Source: Magnetococcales bacterium
GTDB taxonomy: Bacteria > Pseudomonadota > Magnetococcia > Magnetococcales > JADFWU01
Direction: 5' to 3'
Assembly: GCA_015234045.1 (NCBI GenBank)
Contig: JADFWU010000005.1
Span: 64,107 to 109,922 of the forward strand
Length of the DNA stretch: 45,816 bases
Positions 26,532-36,885 of this stretch are shown here, piece by piece (positions within the stretch are counted from its first letter, which is position 1; every line of letters begins with the position of its first letter). The translations under genes and the position numbers were made by a program. The notes under the pieces are model-generated. The model was not told where the DNA came from, ran no database searches, and was given only the letters and a program-made list of their open reading frames with translations.

Positions 26532-29500
26532 ATGCCAAAACAGACCCCAAAAAAAAGCCCGGCTCCTGCATTTTCCCTCGATAATCTGCTCAAAGAAATC
26601 ACGCCGCTACTGCCCGATACATCCCGTAAACTCGCGGATCTGTTTATTAAAAAAGTGATCGAAGGCATGCGGGTATCGCAAACCATACCGCACGGTATGT
26701 GGTGTAATCCCCAAGGATTGATCAGCCTGTTTCAGTTCTTCAAAAACCCGATAGACAACACCGGTAAACAACACCTTAAGGTGCGTGTTGATCGTCAAGA
26801 AGTGCCAACAACCGATACGCAAACCTCTTTATCCAGTCCGCAAGAAGGCGTTCGTATCATGATTCATCTTCAGGATACGCCGTTTATCCTGGAGACTTTG
26901 CGAAATTATCTCAAACAGAGCCGTCTGACCATTTTTGCTCAAGCCCACACTACCTTTATTACCAATCGCAATGAACATGGAAAATTGCTGGCGTTTGACA
27001 CTGTTGAAGACACATCTGAAAATCGTGAGATGGTTTTGTTGATTTTGACTGAACCGGTCAACGATGATCAGCAGCTGATACAATTGGAATCTGATCTACA
27101 CGCTGTGCTCTCTTCGGTAAAAAATTCGGTTGATGACTTTCCAGCCATGACCAAGCGTCTAAAACGGGAAGCGGACCAACTGAAAAAAGAGCGGTATCTT
27201 ACCCAGAGTAAATTTCTTAATTGGATTATTTCAGATAATTTTGTCTTCATGGGGTTACGTTCTCTGATTGTGTCCGACGGAAAATTACACCATAAATCTG
27301 GTGATCGACCGTTGGGTGTGTATCGAGGCAGAAAATCAGATAGTGTCCTGGATCATATAATGCCAGGTATGCGTAAAGAGATTGAAGGAATCCTGATCCG
27401 TCTGATTCCTGAGCATCTAAAATCTGAGCAGAATAGTTCGAAAAATTTGATTCCATTGCTGAGTGTTGAGTATTGCCAACACGGTGAATCCATAATCTAT
27501 GCTTCCGAAGGTGTGGATTTTTTCACCATCAGACGACCTTATAAGGATCACGGTGGTTCTGGTGCAGGTGCCTCATCTCAAGCGTGGGAATTTCTGCTGA
27601 TACTTGGTCGGTTTTCCAGAGCCGCTATGGCCAATCGGGCTTCTTTGGTGCCGATATTGGATGAACGACTCAAGCAAACGCTGGAACTGTCCAACCATCC
27701 ACCCGGGTCATACCTTTATCATGAGTTTTCCAGTCTGTATGACCGGATGCCGATTCGGGAACTGCTCTACTCTCAGCCGGATGTCATCACCAGACAAATT
27801 CAGCGTATTCTGACCATTCAAGGCGATATTGATGTCCGCATGGATGCGCGTTTAGGACAACATGGTAACTATGTCTCGATTCTAACCGTTCTTTCCCGAA
27901 ATCGGTATCATGGCCGCCTGAGTAATAGTCTGTCCAAGCTGCTTTCGAGCTATCTGGATTATCCCATAAGTTCCACTACTGTTTCAGAAACAGGCACACT
28001 GTTTTTTATTGTCTGCTATGCCAACCATGATCCAGATAAACCGTTTGAATTTCATCATCAAAAAGTAGAAAAAGCGGTTCGGGATCTGGTGCTCAATTGG
28101 GAAGATAAGCTGAGAGAGTCTTTGCTTGGCTCCCTCTCTCAGCGCAAAGCATTGCGCCGGTTTGTTCAGTATGCGGACCGTTTTGATGCCATATTTAAAG
28201 AAGCCACACCACCTGCTCAAGCGGCTCAGGATATTGATTCCATAGAGTTGATGATAAGCAAGGATCTACGCTTCTCTTCCCGTGTGATTCATCAACCCGG
28301 CAAAGCCACCTATATCAAACTTTACAGTCGAGAATTGATCAGTTTGACACGCATTGTCCAAACATTCGATCATTTTGGCATTATCTGTCTGCATGAATTT
28401 TCAACCAACCTGGTTTTAGCCGATAACACCACAATACGCATTCAACGTTTTGAAGTTGGCGGTACACTTAAAGAACGCAAAAGAATTTCAACACGATCCG
28501 ATCTTTTTTGTGCTGCTTTGGAACATATTCAAAGTGGTGTTTTGCATGATGATCGGCTCAATCGTCTGGTGGTTCAGGAAGGCTTTTCCCCTAAAGAAGT
28601 CTTTTTATTGCGTTGTCTGCGCCAATATTTGTTGCAGATTACACCAGAATTGGCCCGCTCCACCATCAATCGGGTTGCCAATACCCATCATGGCTTGATC
28701 CGATTGATTTTGGACGCATTTCGTATCCGATTTCAGCCTGAATTATCCAATAGAAACGCGCAATTTAACAGTATTGCCAAGGCGTTTGAAGATGGTTTGC
28801 AAGCAGTGGGCATGCTTCAGGAAGATCAGATCCTCAGAAACCTGTTTAACATCGTTGAAGCCACACTACGGACAAACTACTTCCAAAAAGATTGGCCAGA
28901 GGCCATTTGTTTAAAAATTCGCAGTGCCACTATCAATAAGATGCCTTCGCCGCGTCCTTGGCGCGAAATATTTGTCCTTGGCTCACATATGGAAGGTGTT
29001 CATTTGCGCGGTGGTCGTGTGGCGCGTGGTGGGCTGAGGTTCTCAGATCGCTTGGAGGATTATCGGACTGAAGTTTTGGGGTTGATGAAAACCCAGATGG
29101 TGAAAAATGCCATCATCGTGCCCATGGGTGCCAAAGGCGGGTTTGTTATTCCTGTTTTTGCTCATTTGTCGATTCAAGAGCGCAAAACATATGCCAGTAA
29201 TCAGTATAAAGTATTCATTCGCGCTCTATTGGACATCACTGATAATTTGATTGATGGCAATGTGGTCCATCCTGATCAGGTCACCATTCACGATGGTGAA
29301 GATCCCTATCTTGTCGTTGCTGCCGACAAAGGTACGGCTACTTTTTCAGACCTGGCTAACCATGTCGCCCAGAAAACCTATAATTTTTGGCTCGGTGATG
29401 CCTTTGCCTCGGGCGGTTCCAACGGGTATGACCATAAAAAAGTTGGTATCACCGCCCGTGGTGCCTGGGAGTGTATAAGACTCCATTTTGAAGAGATGAA

Positions 29501-31481
29501 CCGCAATATCCATACGGATGCGTTTTCTGTTGTTGCCATCGGTGATATGAGCGGTGACGTGTTCGGTAATGGTCTGCTTGCCTCTGATAAGATTCAGCTT
29601 ATTGGTGCGTTTAATCATCTGCATATCTTCGTTGATCCAGAACCTAACCCAGAAATCAGTTTCAAAGAGCGGCAACGGCTGTTTAAACTACCCCGTTCAA
29701 GCTGGACGGATTACAACACGGATCTGATATCAGAGGGCGGTGGTGTTTTTGATCGTACGGCAAAAACCATCCCTATCCACCCTGCCATGCAACATCAGCT
29801 TGGCATTGAAGAGAACCAACTATCGGGTGAATCTCTGATTCAAGCACTGTTAACAGCGCCGGTTGATTTGCTTTTTAACGGTGGAATCGGCACCTATATC
29901 AAATCCTCACAAGAAACGCATTTAGATGTGTCTGACAAAACCAATGATGCTGTCCGTGTTGATGCCAAAATGGTCTGTGCAGCTATTATAGGAGAGGGCG
30001 GAAATCTTGGTATTACCCAAAAAGGCCGTCTGGAATTCGCCAATGCTGGTGGCCGGATCAATACTGATGCACTCGATAATTCCGGTGGTGTTGATCTGAG
30101 TGATCATGAAGTGAATCTGAAAATCTTATTGGATTTTCTCGTTTCATTGGGCGAAATTCACTCCATTGATGAGCGCAATCGGATTTTATCGAATTTAACG
30201 GATGAGATTGCACAACAGGTGTTGGCAGATAATCGCTTTCAACATCAAACCATCAGTCGTGATTCAATCTATTGTCTCGAACGTCCAGAAATGTTTCTGG
30301 ATGCACTGCGCTTCTTACACGAGCGCGCTGGACTCGATTTTGATGATGAAGATATTCCAGACATAAAAACACTACAAAAACAATTACAAACGAAACCAAT
30401 TCCCCGGCCACTTTTAGCCATTATTCTGGGCTATTTGAAGTTGTACACATTCCAACAGCTGTTGGCTTCTGATGTTGTGGATATGTTCTTTTTTGAACAA
30501 TATCTCACTGACTATTTCCCGGTGCCCATTACACGTTCATTTCCTGCTCATCTGACCGATCACTTTCTCAAACGAGAGATTATCGCCACAACACTCACAA
30601 ACCGTGTTGTAAATCAAACCGGTATCGGCCTTCTATTTTACACACTAAAGAAGGTTCTGAATCAAAGGGTTCTAACAAATCCCCTACCCTTGTTGATCAA
30701 GTCCTATCTCATTGTGGAAAATCTGCTGGACGCATCAGGATACCGCCGTCAAGTCCATGAGTTGGGACCGGAAGTCGATATCATAGTCAAGTATGAGGCG
30801 TTGTTTTCTCTTGAAAAAGTGCTGCTTCATTTGGCTGGATGGATGATCAATAATATGGAAGGCGACCGGATTAATATTGATCTGATCAATCTGTATGGCA
30901 AAGTGATCCTCAGTTTTCGGGATGGACTGTGGCAGAGTTTACCAGAACTGCTTTCTGAAACATGTTACGCGGATTTGAAGCAAAAACGTCACGCATTGAT
31001 GAAAACCGGTCTGCCAAGATCATTGGCAACTCAGATTGTCGTTTTGCCTTTTCTGCGTGACACTATGAATATCCTCCATATAAAGGAGCGGTTGCATACC
31101 CGTTTTCAAGAGGTCGGACATCTTTACATCCAAGTGGATGACTATTTTGGGCTTTCATGGATTGAAAAACAGCTGACGACCTTTAGACATAGAGATATGT
31201 GGGGGCAACTCAACCTTGAAAATATTCGGCGGGAATTGTGGGAAGTGCGGACCAGGATGGTCATTGAGATTATCAATTTCAAACGCCATAACGAGAGCGT
31301 TAAAGAGGCTTTTTCCAATTATCTTAATGAAGTGATGGACGTTAATGAAGAGTATCAGGCGTTGCTCGAACAACTAAAACCAACAAAAGGCAGCGTGGAC
31401 CTATTGCCACTCTCTGTACTGGTTCATAAGTTAAATGACCTGCTATTGAATAACCGAACAGAGTGGACAGGTCATCTTTAG
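26532..31481 (+). CDS. gdhB: NAD-specific glutamate dehydrogenase, 180-kDa class
   Basis: The 1649-residue length is typical of the large NAD-GDH family, which oxidatively deaminates glutamate to 2-oxoglutarate and ammonia and is mainly catabolic. The long N-terminal half has ACT-like regulatory segments. The catalytic core contains GGRVARGGLRFSDRLEDYRTE, then MKTQMVKNAIIVPMGAKGGF with the substrate/catalytic lysine region, and the nucleotide-binding loop AIGDMSGDVFGNGLL. The C-terminal helical domain runs from about residue 1250 to the end. GGAG eight bases before the ATG sets the start, and the frame is intact throughout. It is the last and longest gene between the 27-bp inverted repeats, and it converges on the PSP1-domain gene. 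The symbol is given by family resemblance. Confidence 0.95.
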   Translation: MPKQTPKKSPAPAFSLDNLLKEITPLLPDTSRKLADLFIKKVIEGMRVSQTIPHGMWCNPQGLISLFQFFKNPIDNTGKQHLKVRVDRQEVPTTDTQTSLSSPQEGVRIMIHLQDTPFILETLRNYLKQSRLTIFAQAHTTFITNRNEHGKLLAFDTVEDTSENREMVLLILTEPVNDDQQLIQLESDLHAVLSSVKNSVDDFPAMTKRLKREADQLKKERYLTQSKFLNWIISDNFVFMGLRSLIVSDGKLHHKSGDRPLGVYRGRKSDSVLDHIMPGMRKEIEGILIRLIPEHLKSEQNSSKNLIPLLSVEYCQHGESIIYASEGVDFFTIRRPYKDHGGSGAGASSQAWEFLLILGRFSRAAMANRASLVPILDERLKQTLELSNHPPGSYLYHEFSSLYDRMPIRELLYSQPDVITRQIQRILTIQGDIDVRMDARLGQHGNYVSILTVLSRNRYHGRLSNSLSKLLSSYLDYPISSTTVSETGTLFFIVCYANHDPDKPFEFHHQKVEKAVRDLVLNWEDKLRESLLGSLSQRKALRRFVQYADRFDAIFKEATPPAQAAQDIDSIELMISKDLRFSSRVIHQPGKATYIKLYSRELISLTRIVQTFDHFGIICLHEFSTNLVLADNTTIRIQRFEVGGTLKERKRISTRSDLFCAALEHIQSGVLHDDRLNRLVVQEGFSPKEVFLLRCLRQYLLQITPELARSTINRVANTHHGLIRLILDAFRIRFQPELSNRNAQFNSIAKAFEDGLQAVGMLQEDQILRNLFNIVEATLRTNYFQKDWPEAICLKIRSATINKMPSPRPWREIFVLGSHMEGVHLRGGRVARGGLRFSDRLEDYRTEVLGLMKTQMVKNAIIVPMGAKGGFVIPVFAHLSIQERKTYASNQYKVFIRALLDITDNLIDGNVVHPDQVTIHDGEDPYLVVAADKGTATFSDLANHVAQKTYNFWLGDAFASGGSNGYDHKKVGITARGAWECIRLHFEEMNRNIHTDAFSVVAIGDMSGDVFGNGLLASDKIQLIGAFNHLHIFVDPEPNPEISFKERQRLFKLPRSSWTDYNTDLISEGGGVFDRTAKTIPIHPAMQHQLGIEENQLSGESLIQALLTAPVDLLFNGGIGTYIKSSQETHLDVSDKTNDAVRVDAKMVCAAIIGEGGNLGITQKGRLEFANAGGRINTDALDNSGGVDLSDHEVNLKILLDFLVSLGEIHSIDERNRILSNLTDEIAQQVLADNRFQHQTISRDSIYCLERPEMFLDALRFLHERAGLDFDDEDIPDIKTLQKQLQTKPIPRPLLAIILGYLKLYTFQQLLASDVVDMFFFEQYLTDYFPVPITRSFPAHLTDHFLKREIIATTLTNRVVNQTGIGLLFYTLKKVLNQRVLTNPLPLLIKSYLIVENLLDASGYRRQVHELGPEVDIIVKYEALFSLEKVLLHLAGWMINNMEGDRINIDLINLYGKVILSFRDGLWQSLPELLSETCYADLKQKRHALMKTGLPRSLATQIVVLPFLRDTMNILHIKERLHTRFQEVGHLYIQVDDYFGLSWIEKQLTTFRHRDMWGQLNLENIRRELWEVRTRMVIEIINFKRHNESVKEAFSNYLNEVMDVNEEYQALLEQLKPTKGSVDLLPLSVLVHKLNDLLLNNRTEWTGHL

Positions 31482-31504
31482 ATTTCGGCTTTCATAGGAA
31501 TAAT

Positions 31505-31531
31505 GGGTACAAAATTCATTCAACTGCGTAA
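31505..31531 (-). repeat. Right copy of a perfect 27-bp inverted repeat
   Basis: This is the exact reverse complement of 25428-25454, and it lies in the 53-bp gap between the convergent gdh and PSP1-domain genes. Beyond the 27 bp the two copies are not similar. Confidence 0.85.
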
Positions 31532-31534
31532 TGC

Positions 31535-33040
31535 CTAAGATGATGTTTCGCTATTATTTACTGGTGGTTTTGAATGATTTTTACGACCACGCCGCCTGCG
31601 ACGGCGGCGGTTCGCGGAGCCTCTTTCTTTCTTAGGACTGTTCTCATTCTTAGTTTGTTGTTTGGTCTGCTCTTTTTCCTCTTGGCGATTGGTTGCTGAC
31701 GGACTCTCCGCTTTAGTGCTGGATGATACATTTTGTTTCTGCTGAGGGTTTGTCTGGTTCTGTTTGTCACCATGAGGACGTCCGTGGCGTGAACGCCGTC
31801 TTCTGGACCGTTTGCGACGCCCTTCTTTTTTCTGTTCTTCTTTGGCCTGTCCTTCTTTGGCCTGTTCCTGTTTGTGCTGTTGTTCGGTTTTATTGGGACT
31901 ATTCTGACCATTCTGTTTCAATGGTGCACTAGTATGCTTTTCTGTCGAAGATTGTGATGGACCATTGTGGTTCTTTCTGGTTTGCTTCTTTCTGTTCGAA
32001 TGGTGCTTTTTGCTGGTGAGTTGCTCAGGTTTGTGTTCACGTCTTTGAACACGGCTGGACTGATTCTTTGCTTTTTCTTGATTCTCTTTAAACTCTGAAG
32101 GAAATGGTTTTGGAGCAATGTCCTCTATTTCTTCGCCATCAACATGATCAGGGTCAACAATGTTCAACTCTTTCAAAGAGTAACTAACCCGCTCTCCAGT
32201 GGATAGATGCAAATCAATCGTTTTCTTCAGTGGATGGACACCGCGTACAACCCCTTCCCGTCCATCGGGTAAGGTCATTGTGGTGTTTGTTTTTGGCAAT
32301 GCTCGACGAATATCTTTATACGCTTTGTCTTCATGGCCAAGACAACAGAGTAAACGACCACACAAACCAGAGATGGTATCTGGATTTAAGGAGAGTTCCT
32401 GGTTCTTTGCCATTCGCACTGAAACAGTATGAAAACGTTTCATAAATGCACTACAGCAGAGCTGATCACCACAGGGTCCGATACCACCGAGCAAGCGGGC
32501 TTCATCACGCACACCGATCTGGCGCATTTCAACGCGGATTTTCAGCTGTCTTGCCAACACACGAACCAGTTCACGAAAATCAACCCGATTATCTGCGGTA
32601 AAGAAGAAAATGGCCTTATTTTCATCATAGGCATACTTTACCGTGGAGAGGCGCATTTTCAATCCCAACTCGACCACTTTTTTACGACACAAAGCGCTGG
32701 CTTTTCTTTCGTGGCCTTTTTTCTCTTCTATATTGTGTAGCTCTTCAGGGGAAAGTTTTCGTAGGACTCTTTTTATTCGACCAGGAAAAGAGGTGCGAGC
32801 AATCAAACCATAATTCACGTCAGAGGCGAAGGTGATCTGTCCAATCTGATGGCCATCACGCGTATCCAGCATCACTGAATCTCCTGATTTCAGATCAGGC
32901 AGTGCGGTTGCGATACGATAGATCATGCAGGAGTTGGGTTTTTTAATGCCCACCATGCGGGTTGCAGGTCGCTCTTTTTCCTGATTCGGAACAAGAGCGC
33001 TGGTATCTATTGGAGTCGGTGGATTCTGGGATGAGGCCAT
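31535..33040 (-). CDS. PSP1-domain (RicT/YaaT-like) protein with long basic C-terminal tail
   Basis: This 501-residue protein has a PSP1/RicT-type core (about 35-270), recognisable by the cysteine signature GGIGPCGDQLCCSAF ... SGLCGRLLCCLGHE. In Bacillus, RicT (YaaT) with RicA and RicF binds Fe-S clusters and assists RNase Y; the proteobacterial role is less clear. After about residue 320 comes a tail of about 180 residues, low-complexity and Lys/Arg/Gln/Asn rich, with AKEGQ/AKEEQ repeats and two poly-Arg clusters (RRKRSRRRRSRHGR and RRRRRRGRK). The tail looks disordered and nucleic-acid binding. It is the terminal gene of the fab-tmk-holB string, 16 bp after holB, as in many bacteria where a PSP1 gene follows holB. 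Confidence 0.9.
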   Translation of the reverse strand: MASSQNPPTPIDTSALVPNQEKERPATRMVGIKKPNSCMIYRIATALPDLKSGDSVMLDTRDGHQIGQITFASDVNYGLIARTSFPGRIKRVLRKLSPEELHNIEEKKGHERKASALCRKKVVELGLKMRLSTVKYAYDENKAIFFFTADNRVDFRELVRVLARQLKIRVEMRQIGVRDEARLLGGIGPCGDQLCCSAFMKRFHTVSVRMAKNQELSLNPDTISGLCGRLLCCLGHEDKAYKDIRRALPKTNTTMTLPDGREGVVRGVHPLKKTIDLHLSTGERVSYSLKELNIVDPDHVDGEEIEDIAPKPFPSEFKENQEKAKNQSSRVQRREHKPEQLTSKKHHSNRKKQTRKNHNGPSQSSTEKHTSAPLKQNGQNSPNKTEQQHKQEQAKEGQAKEEQKKEGRRKRSRRRRSRHGRPHGDKQNQTNPQQKQNVSSSTKAESPSATNRQEEKEQTKQQTKNENSPKKERGSANRRRRRRRGRKNHSKPPVNNSETSS

Positions 33041-33056
33041 AATAAAACTCTACCAA

Positions 33057-34043
33057 TCACTGCCCAACCAATCTGGCAATGTGCAGAAAAACACCTTCTA
33101 GCACCAGTCGGGGTGGAATATGAAAAACAGCCGCCCTTTTCAGAAGATCTTCCACCCATACAGCGGCATCCATCAATACTGTATGATTGAAAAACTCCTT
33201 TTCTTCCATCATGTTAGCACGAATAGTTTGCTGGAACCATGTTTTTGTCAACTGTCGAGCCAGAGGCCAGTTATCTGCCTTACCCCAAAATGCCGCAGTA
33301 TCACAGAGGTGCCCAATCCGCCCGATGGAGAGCGTGTTCATGTCGTTTTCAAATCTGTTTTTCAAATCAATTAACTTGCTATCGCAAAAGGCTAAAGCCA
33401 CCGAGGCACGACCTTGCCCCAGTGCAACGGCCTCCTGGATCACGGCGTGATCGTTATCTGTCTGTTCAGTTAAAATTTTACTTAATATAGCGTCACTGAG
33501 TGTGGTAAAGCGTTCTTTGCGACAACGGGAACGAATGGTCGGCAACATCATACCAGGGTTGGCGGTAATCAAAAAAATCACCGTGCCCTTGGGTGGCTCT
33601 TCCAAGGTTTTCAACAACGCATTGGCCGCAGCATCTGTCATCAGGGCGGCATCATCAATCACCGCGACTTTCCATGCGGCTTCCATGGCAGTAAGAGAAA
33701 GCGTAAAACTGAGTTGGCGTATTTGTTCTACTGAAATGCGCGTTTTACCTTTTTCCACACCAAGGCGGGTAAGATCGGGATGATTATCATCCACCATGTT
33801 GCGACAGGCCCGGCATTGTCCACACCCCTTGATACCGTGCGAATCCTTAATCGGATCAACACAAAACAGTGTTTGAATCAATGCATCAGCAATTTGGGAT
33901 TTACCAACCCCTTCAGGCCCTGAAAAGAGATAACCTGGCGCTAAACGTGATCCATGAACTTCCTGGCGCAGGGATTTGATTACCGAACCATGGCCGTAAA
34001 TGCGATCAAAGAGTGGATCATCTTTTTTTGCGTTGTCGGACAT
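33057..34043 (-). CDS. holB: DNA polymerase III delta' subunit
   Basis: This protein of about 328 residues is a clamp-loader AAA+ subunit. Walker A-like GPEGVGKSQIADAL is near residue 43. The zinc-module cysteines are in FCVDPIKDSHGIKGCGQCRAC, sensor 1 is in the TANPGMMLPTIRSRCR region, and a C-terminal collar domain follows. The motif SRC with RSRCRKERF matches the family arginine-finger region. The preferred ATG at 34043, with AGGCGG about seven bases upstream, lies 26 bases inside the end of tmk. A TTG two codons earlier is possible. Confidence 0.93.
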   Translation of the reverse strand: MSDNAKKDDPLFDRIYGHGSVIKSLRQEVHGSRLAPGYLFSGPEGVGKSQIADALIQTLFCVDPIKDSHGIKGCGQCRACRNMVDDNHPDLTRLGVEKGKTRISVEQIRQLSFTLSLTAMEAAWKVAVIDDAALMTDAAANALLKTLEEPPKGTVIFLITANPGMMLPTIRSRCRKERFTTLSDAILSKILTEQTDNDHAVIQEAVALGQGRASVALAFCDSKLIDLKNRFENDMNTLSIGRIGHLCDTAAFWGKADNWPLARQLTKTWFQQTIRANMMEEKEFFNHTVLMDAAVWVEDLLKRAAVFHIPPRLVLEGVFLHIARLVGQ

Positions 34044-34653
34044 TATCAACCGCCTGCCAGATTAGTTTCTCAACATGCCCGATGGGCAGATGCGCATCAA
34101 TAACCCTGAAGCGCTCAGGCTCAGCCAGGGCCAAATTTTGGAAACCGGCCCGTACCCGTTGATGAAACAGAAGCGCTTCCTGTTCGAAACGTGTCTCGTT
34201 ATGTGTGCGCTGTGCAGTGCGTTTCAATCCTTGGTCTGGTTCAATGTCCAAAACAAGGGTCAGATCCGGCTCCAATCCATTGGTAACCCACTGATTCAAC
34301 CATTTGATGTCACCGTGATCCATTCCGCGCCCATGCCCTTGATAGGCCACTGTTGAATCAGTAAACCGATCACATAATACCCATGCGCCACGATCAAGGG
34401 CTGGCTTGATGGTCTGGCGAATATGCTCTGCCCGGGCGGCTTCCATCAATAATAGTTCGGCCTTTTGGCCTAAATCACCGGGTTGACCGGTGACCAATAG
34501 TGAACGTATACGTTCTGCGGATGGACAACCACCAGGTTCACGGGTTTGGACCACCTCCAGGTTGCACGCTTCAAGCCGTTTTTTCAATGCAGAAATCTGG
34601 GTTGATTTTCCTGCACCCTCTCCACCTTCCAGTGTTATAAAACAGCCTGACAT
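34018..34653 (-). CDS. tmk: Thymidylate kinase
   Basis: This is a 211-residue dTMP kinase for dTTP supply. The P-loop is GGEGAGKST at about 9-17, the DR(F/Y) motif is WVLCDRFTDSTVAYQG, and the LID/C-terminal part is LKRTAQRTHNETRFEQE. The open frame continues 54 codons upstream, but that is the antiparallel-frame overlap with mltG. The ATG at 34653 begins two bases after the mltG stop codon, and the protein then has the normal family length. Its 3' end overlaps holB. Confidence 0.94.
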   Translation of the reverse strand: MSGCFITLEGGEGAGKSTQISALKKRLEACNLEVVQTREPGGCPSAERIRSLLVTGQPGDLGQKAELLLMEAARAEHIRQTIKPALDRGAWVLCDRFTDSTVAYQGHGRGMDHGDIKWLNQWVTNGLEPDLTLVLDIEPDQGLKRTAQRTHNETRFEQEALLFHQRVRAGFQNLALAEPERFRVIDAHLPIGHVEKLIWQAVDNVRQRKKR

Positions 34654-34654
34654 A

Positions 34655-35647
34655 TCAATTTTTTCGCCGTCTTTGGTATTGATTGACATACTGTTTATGC
34701 TGGGCGTAGGTTTCAGAGAAAATATGGGTTCCGTTTCCACGCGAGACAAAAAACAGCGCTCGACTCTCCACCGGATGCAGTGTGGCATGAATTGCATCCC
34801 GTCCTGGACTGGCAATAGGTGTTGGTGGCAAAGCAGGAATCGTGTATGTGTTGTACGGTGTATGTGTTTTTAGATGATGCCGGGTGATGTTACCATCATA
34901 ATCGGCAATACCATAGATCACCGTGGGGTCACTCTGCAAACGCATGTGCTTTTTCAATCGGTTATGAAAAACGGCTGCAATCTGTGCCCGTTCTGACGCT
35001 TGACCGGTCTCTTTCTCAATAATAGATGCCAAAATCAGCGTTTGATACGGATCAAGCTTATATCCATCAGGTCGATTTGCGAATTCTTGATCAAGAATGT
35101 TAACCGTGCGATCCACCATCATTTTAATGACTCGTTCAATGGTGTCGCCGGCACGGTAGTAATAGGTGTCCGGGAAAAGCCAACCTTCAAGAGTCGGTGA
35201 AGACAGCCCAAATTGTTTGGGTAATGTTGGATCAGCCAGATAGCGGGGTGCGTCCGGCCAGCCTGATTTAACCAATGTCCGACTAATATCTGATAAATTG
35301 TAGCCTTCAGGAATGACAAAGCTGTAGGAAACCACAGCGCCATCCTGAAGTTTATTAATAATATCAACCGTGTTTAGACCAGCGGCAAAACGGTAATGAC
35401 CTGCTTTCGGATGGCCATCGGCTATAAAACGCAAATAACCACGAAATAACCACGCATGCGGAATTATGCCCTGTTGCGCCAATACGTTACCGATCCGTGC
35501 GCCAGACCAGCCAGGCTCAACAATAAATTCAATCGGTTGTGTCGATGGAATCGCCAACTGTTCCTTGAGATAGAGTACCCCAGAAACAAAAACCACCCCA
35601 ATTAGAATCAGGGTGGTCAGTAAAGGAATTAGTATACGCCTCAGCAT
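34655..35647 (-). CDS. mltG: Endolytic murein transglycosylase MltG (YceG family)
   Basis: This 330-residue inner-membrane protein has one N-terminal transmembrane anchor (about 5-27) followed by a LysM-like part (IEFIVEPGWSGARIGNVLAQQG). The YceG catalytic domain has the active-site Glu in LASIIEKETGQASERAQIAAVFHNRL. MltG cuts nascent glycan strands and sets their length. The start overlaps the fabF stop by one base (TAATG), and tmk follows at once. The order mltG-tmk-holB is conserved in many proteobacteria. Confidence 0.94.
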   Translation of the reverse strand: MLRRILIPLLTTLILIGVVFVSGVLYLKEQLAIPSTQPIEFIVEPGWSGARIGNVLAQQGIIPHAWLFRGYLRFIADGHPKAGHYRFAAGLNTVDIINKLQDGAVVSYSFVIPEGYNLSDISRTLVKSGWPDAPRYLADPTLPKQFGLSSPTLEGWLFPDTYYYRAGDTIERVIKMMVDRTVNILDQEFANRPDGYKLDPYQTLILASIIEKETGQASERAQIAAVFHNRLKKHMRLQSDPTVIYGIADYDGNITRHHLKTHTPYNTYTIPALPPTPIASPGRDAIHATLHPVESRALFFVSRGNGTHIFSETYAQHKQYVNQYQRRRKN

Positions 35648-36885
35648 TAAGAGAAGCGTTTCAAAACCAGAGTCGCGTTCGTTCCACCAAACCCGAAGGA
35701 GTTGGAAAGAGCATACTCAATATCCACTTCTCGGGCAGTGTGTGGAACATAATCTAAATCGCATTCAGGGTCAGGATCATCCAGATTGATAGTCGGTGGA
35801 ATAATCCCTTTTTGCAAAGCCATGGCGGTAAAAATCGCCTCTACACCACCAGCAGCACCCAGCAGATGACCAATCATGGATTTGGTTGATGAAACCATCA
35901 CTTTATTGGCCGCATCACCGAGAACGCTTTTCACAGCTTTGGTCTCAATCACATCACCCAGCGGCGTGGATGTACCATGTGCATTGATATATTGAATCTG
36001 TTCTGGATTGACTTTGGCATCCTTGAGCGCATTGGTCATACATGCGGCTGCACCGGCACCACTTGGCTCAGGGGCTGTGATGTGATGTGCATCACCGGAC
36101 ATACCATAACCCAACACTTCAGCGATTATTTCAGCACCACGGGCTTGAGCGGATTCCAGAGATTCAAGAACCACAACACCAGCACCTTCGGCCTCAACAA
36201 AACCATCACGACCTTTATCCCAAGGGCGTGATGCGCCTTGAGGATCGTCGTTGCGGGTACTCAAGGCTCTGGCGGAAGCGAAACCGCCGATACCCAATTC
36301 ACAGATTGCGGCTTCAGCACCACCAGCAACCATGGCATCAGCCACACCGTTGCGAATCATATTAGCGGCATCACCGATGGCATGAGTTCCGGTAGCGCAT
36401 GCGGTAACAACAGCATGGTTCGGACCTTTAAAGCCATGATTGATCGCCAAATGACCAGAGATCAAATTGATCAGGGCACTGGGAATAAAAAATGGAGAAA
36501 TACGACGTGGACCACGCTCTTTAACCAACCAAGCCTGGTTCTGAATCGCAATCAGACCGCCAATACCGGAGCCCACCATAACACCAATACGACTGGCATT
36601 CTCTTCAGTGGCTATTAATCCAGCTTGCTTGATGGCCATTTCTGAGGCGGCAATACCAAAATGGATAAACAGATCCATTTTTCGGAGATCTTTTTTAGCG
36701 ATCCAATCCGTTGGATTGAAGTCTGTGACCTCGCCTGCAATACGACAGGAATACTCTGTCGCATCAAAGCGTGTGATGGGACCGAGGCCGGATTTACCTT
36801 CAATCAATCCAGCCCATGTTTTGTCTGTTCCGGTTCCCAGTGGGGTTACAAGTCCCGCACCGGTAATGACCACTCTTCGACCCAC
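35647..36885 (-). CDS. fabF: 3-oxoacyl-ACP synthase II (FabF)
   Basis: This is a 412-residue condensing enzyme that extends acyl-ACP with malonyl-ACP. The catalytic Cys is in [15 protein letters not shown], and the two histidines are in [11 protein letters not shown] and [12 protein letters not shown]. The C-terminal [13 protein letters not shown] motif is present. The frame extends 21 codons further upstream, but the GTG at 36885, preceded by GGAG at an eight-base spacing, yields the standard N-terminus ([16 protein letters not shown]). It follows acpP across a 367-bp structured gap. Confidence 0.95.
   Translation of the reverse strand: MGRRVVITGAGLVTPLGTGTDKTWAGLIEGKSGLGPITRFDATEYSCRIAGEVTDFNPTDWIAKKDLRKMDLFIHFGIAASEMAIKQAGLIATEENASRIGVMVGSGIGGLIAIQNQAWLVKERGPRRISPFFIPSALINLISGHLAINHGFKGPNHAVVTACATGTHAIGDAANMIRNGVADAMVAGGAEAAICELGIGGFASARALSTRNDDPQGASRPWDKGRDGFVEAEGAGVVVLESLESAQARGAEIIAEVLGYGMSGDAHHITAPEPSGAGAAACMTNALKDAKVNPEQIQYINAHGTSTPLGDVIETKAVKSVLGDAANKVMVSSTKSMIGHLLGAAGGVEAIFTAMALQKGIIPPTINLDDPDPECDLDYVPHTAREVDIEYALSNSFGFGGTNATLVLKRFS

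Noticed and set aside
34654-34815. Extension of tmk by 54 codons upstream
   Set aside because: It overlaps the mltG coding sequence and adds residues outside the kinase fold; the ATG at 34653 gives the normal family length.
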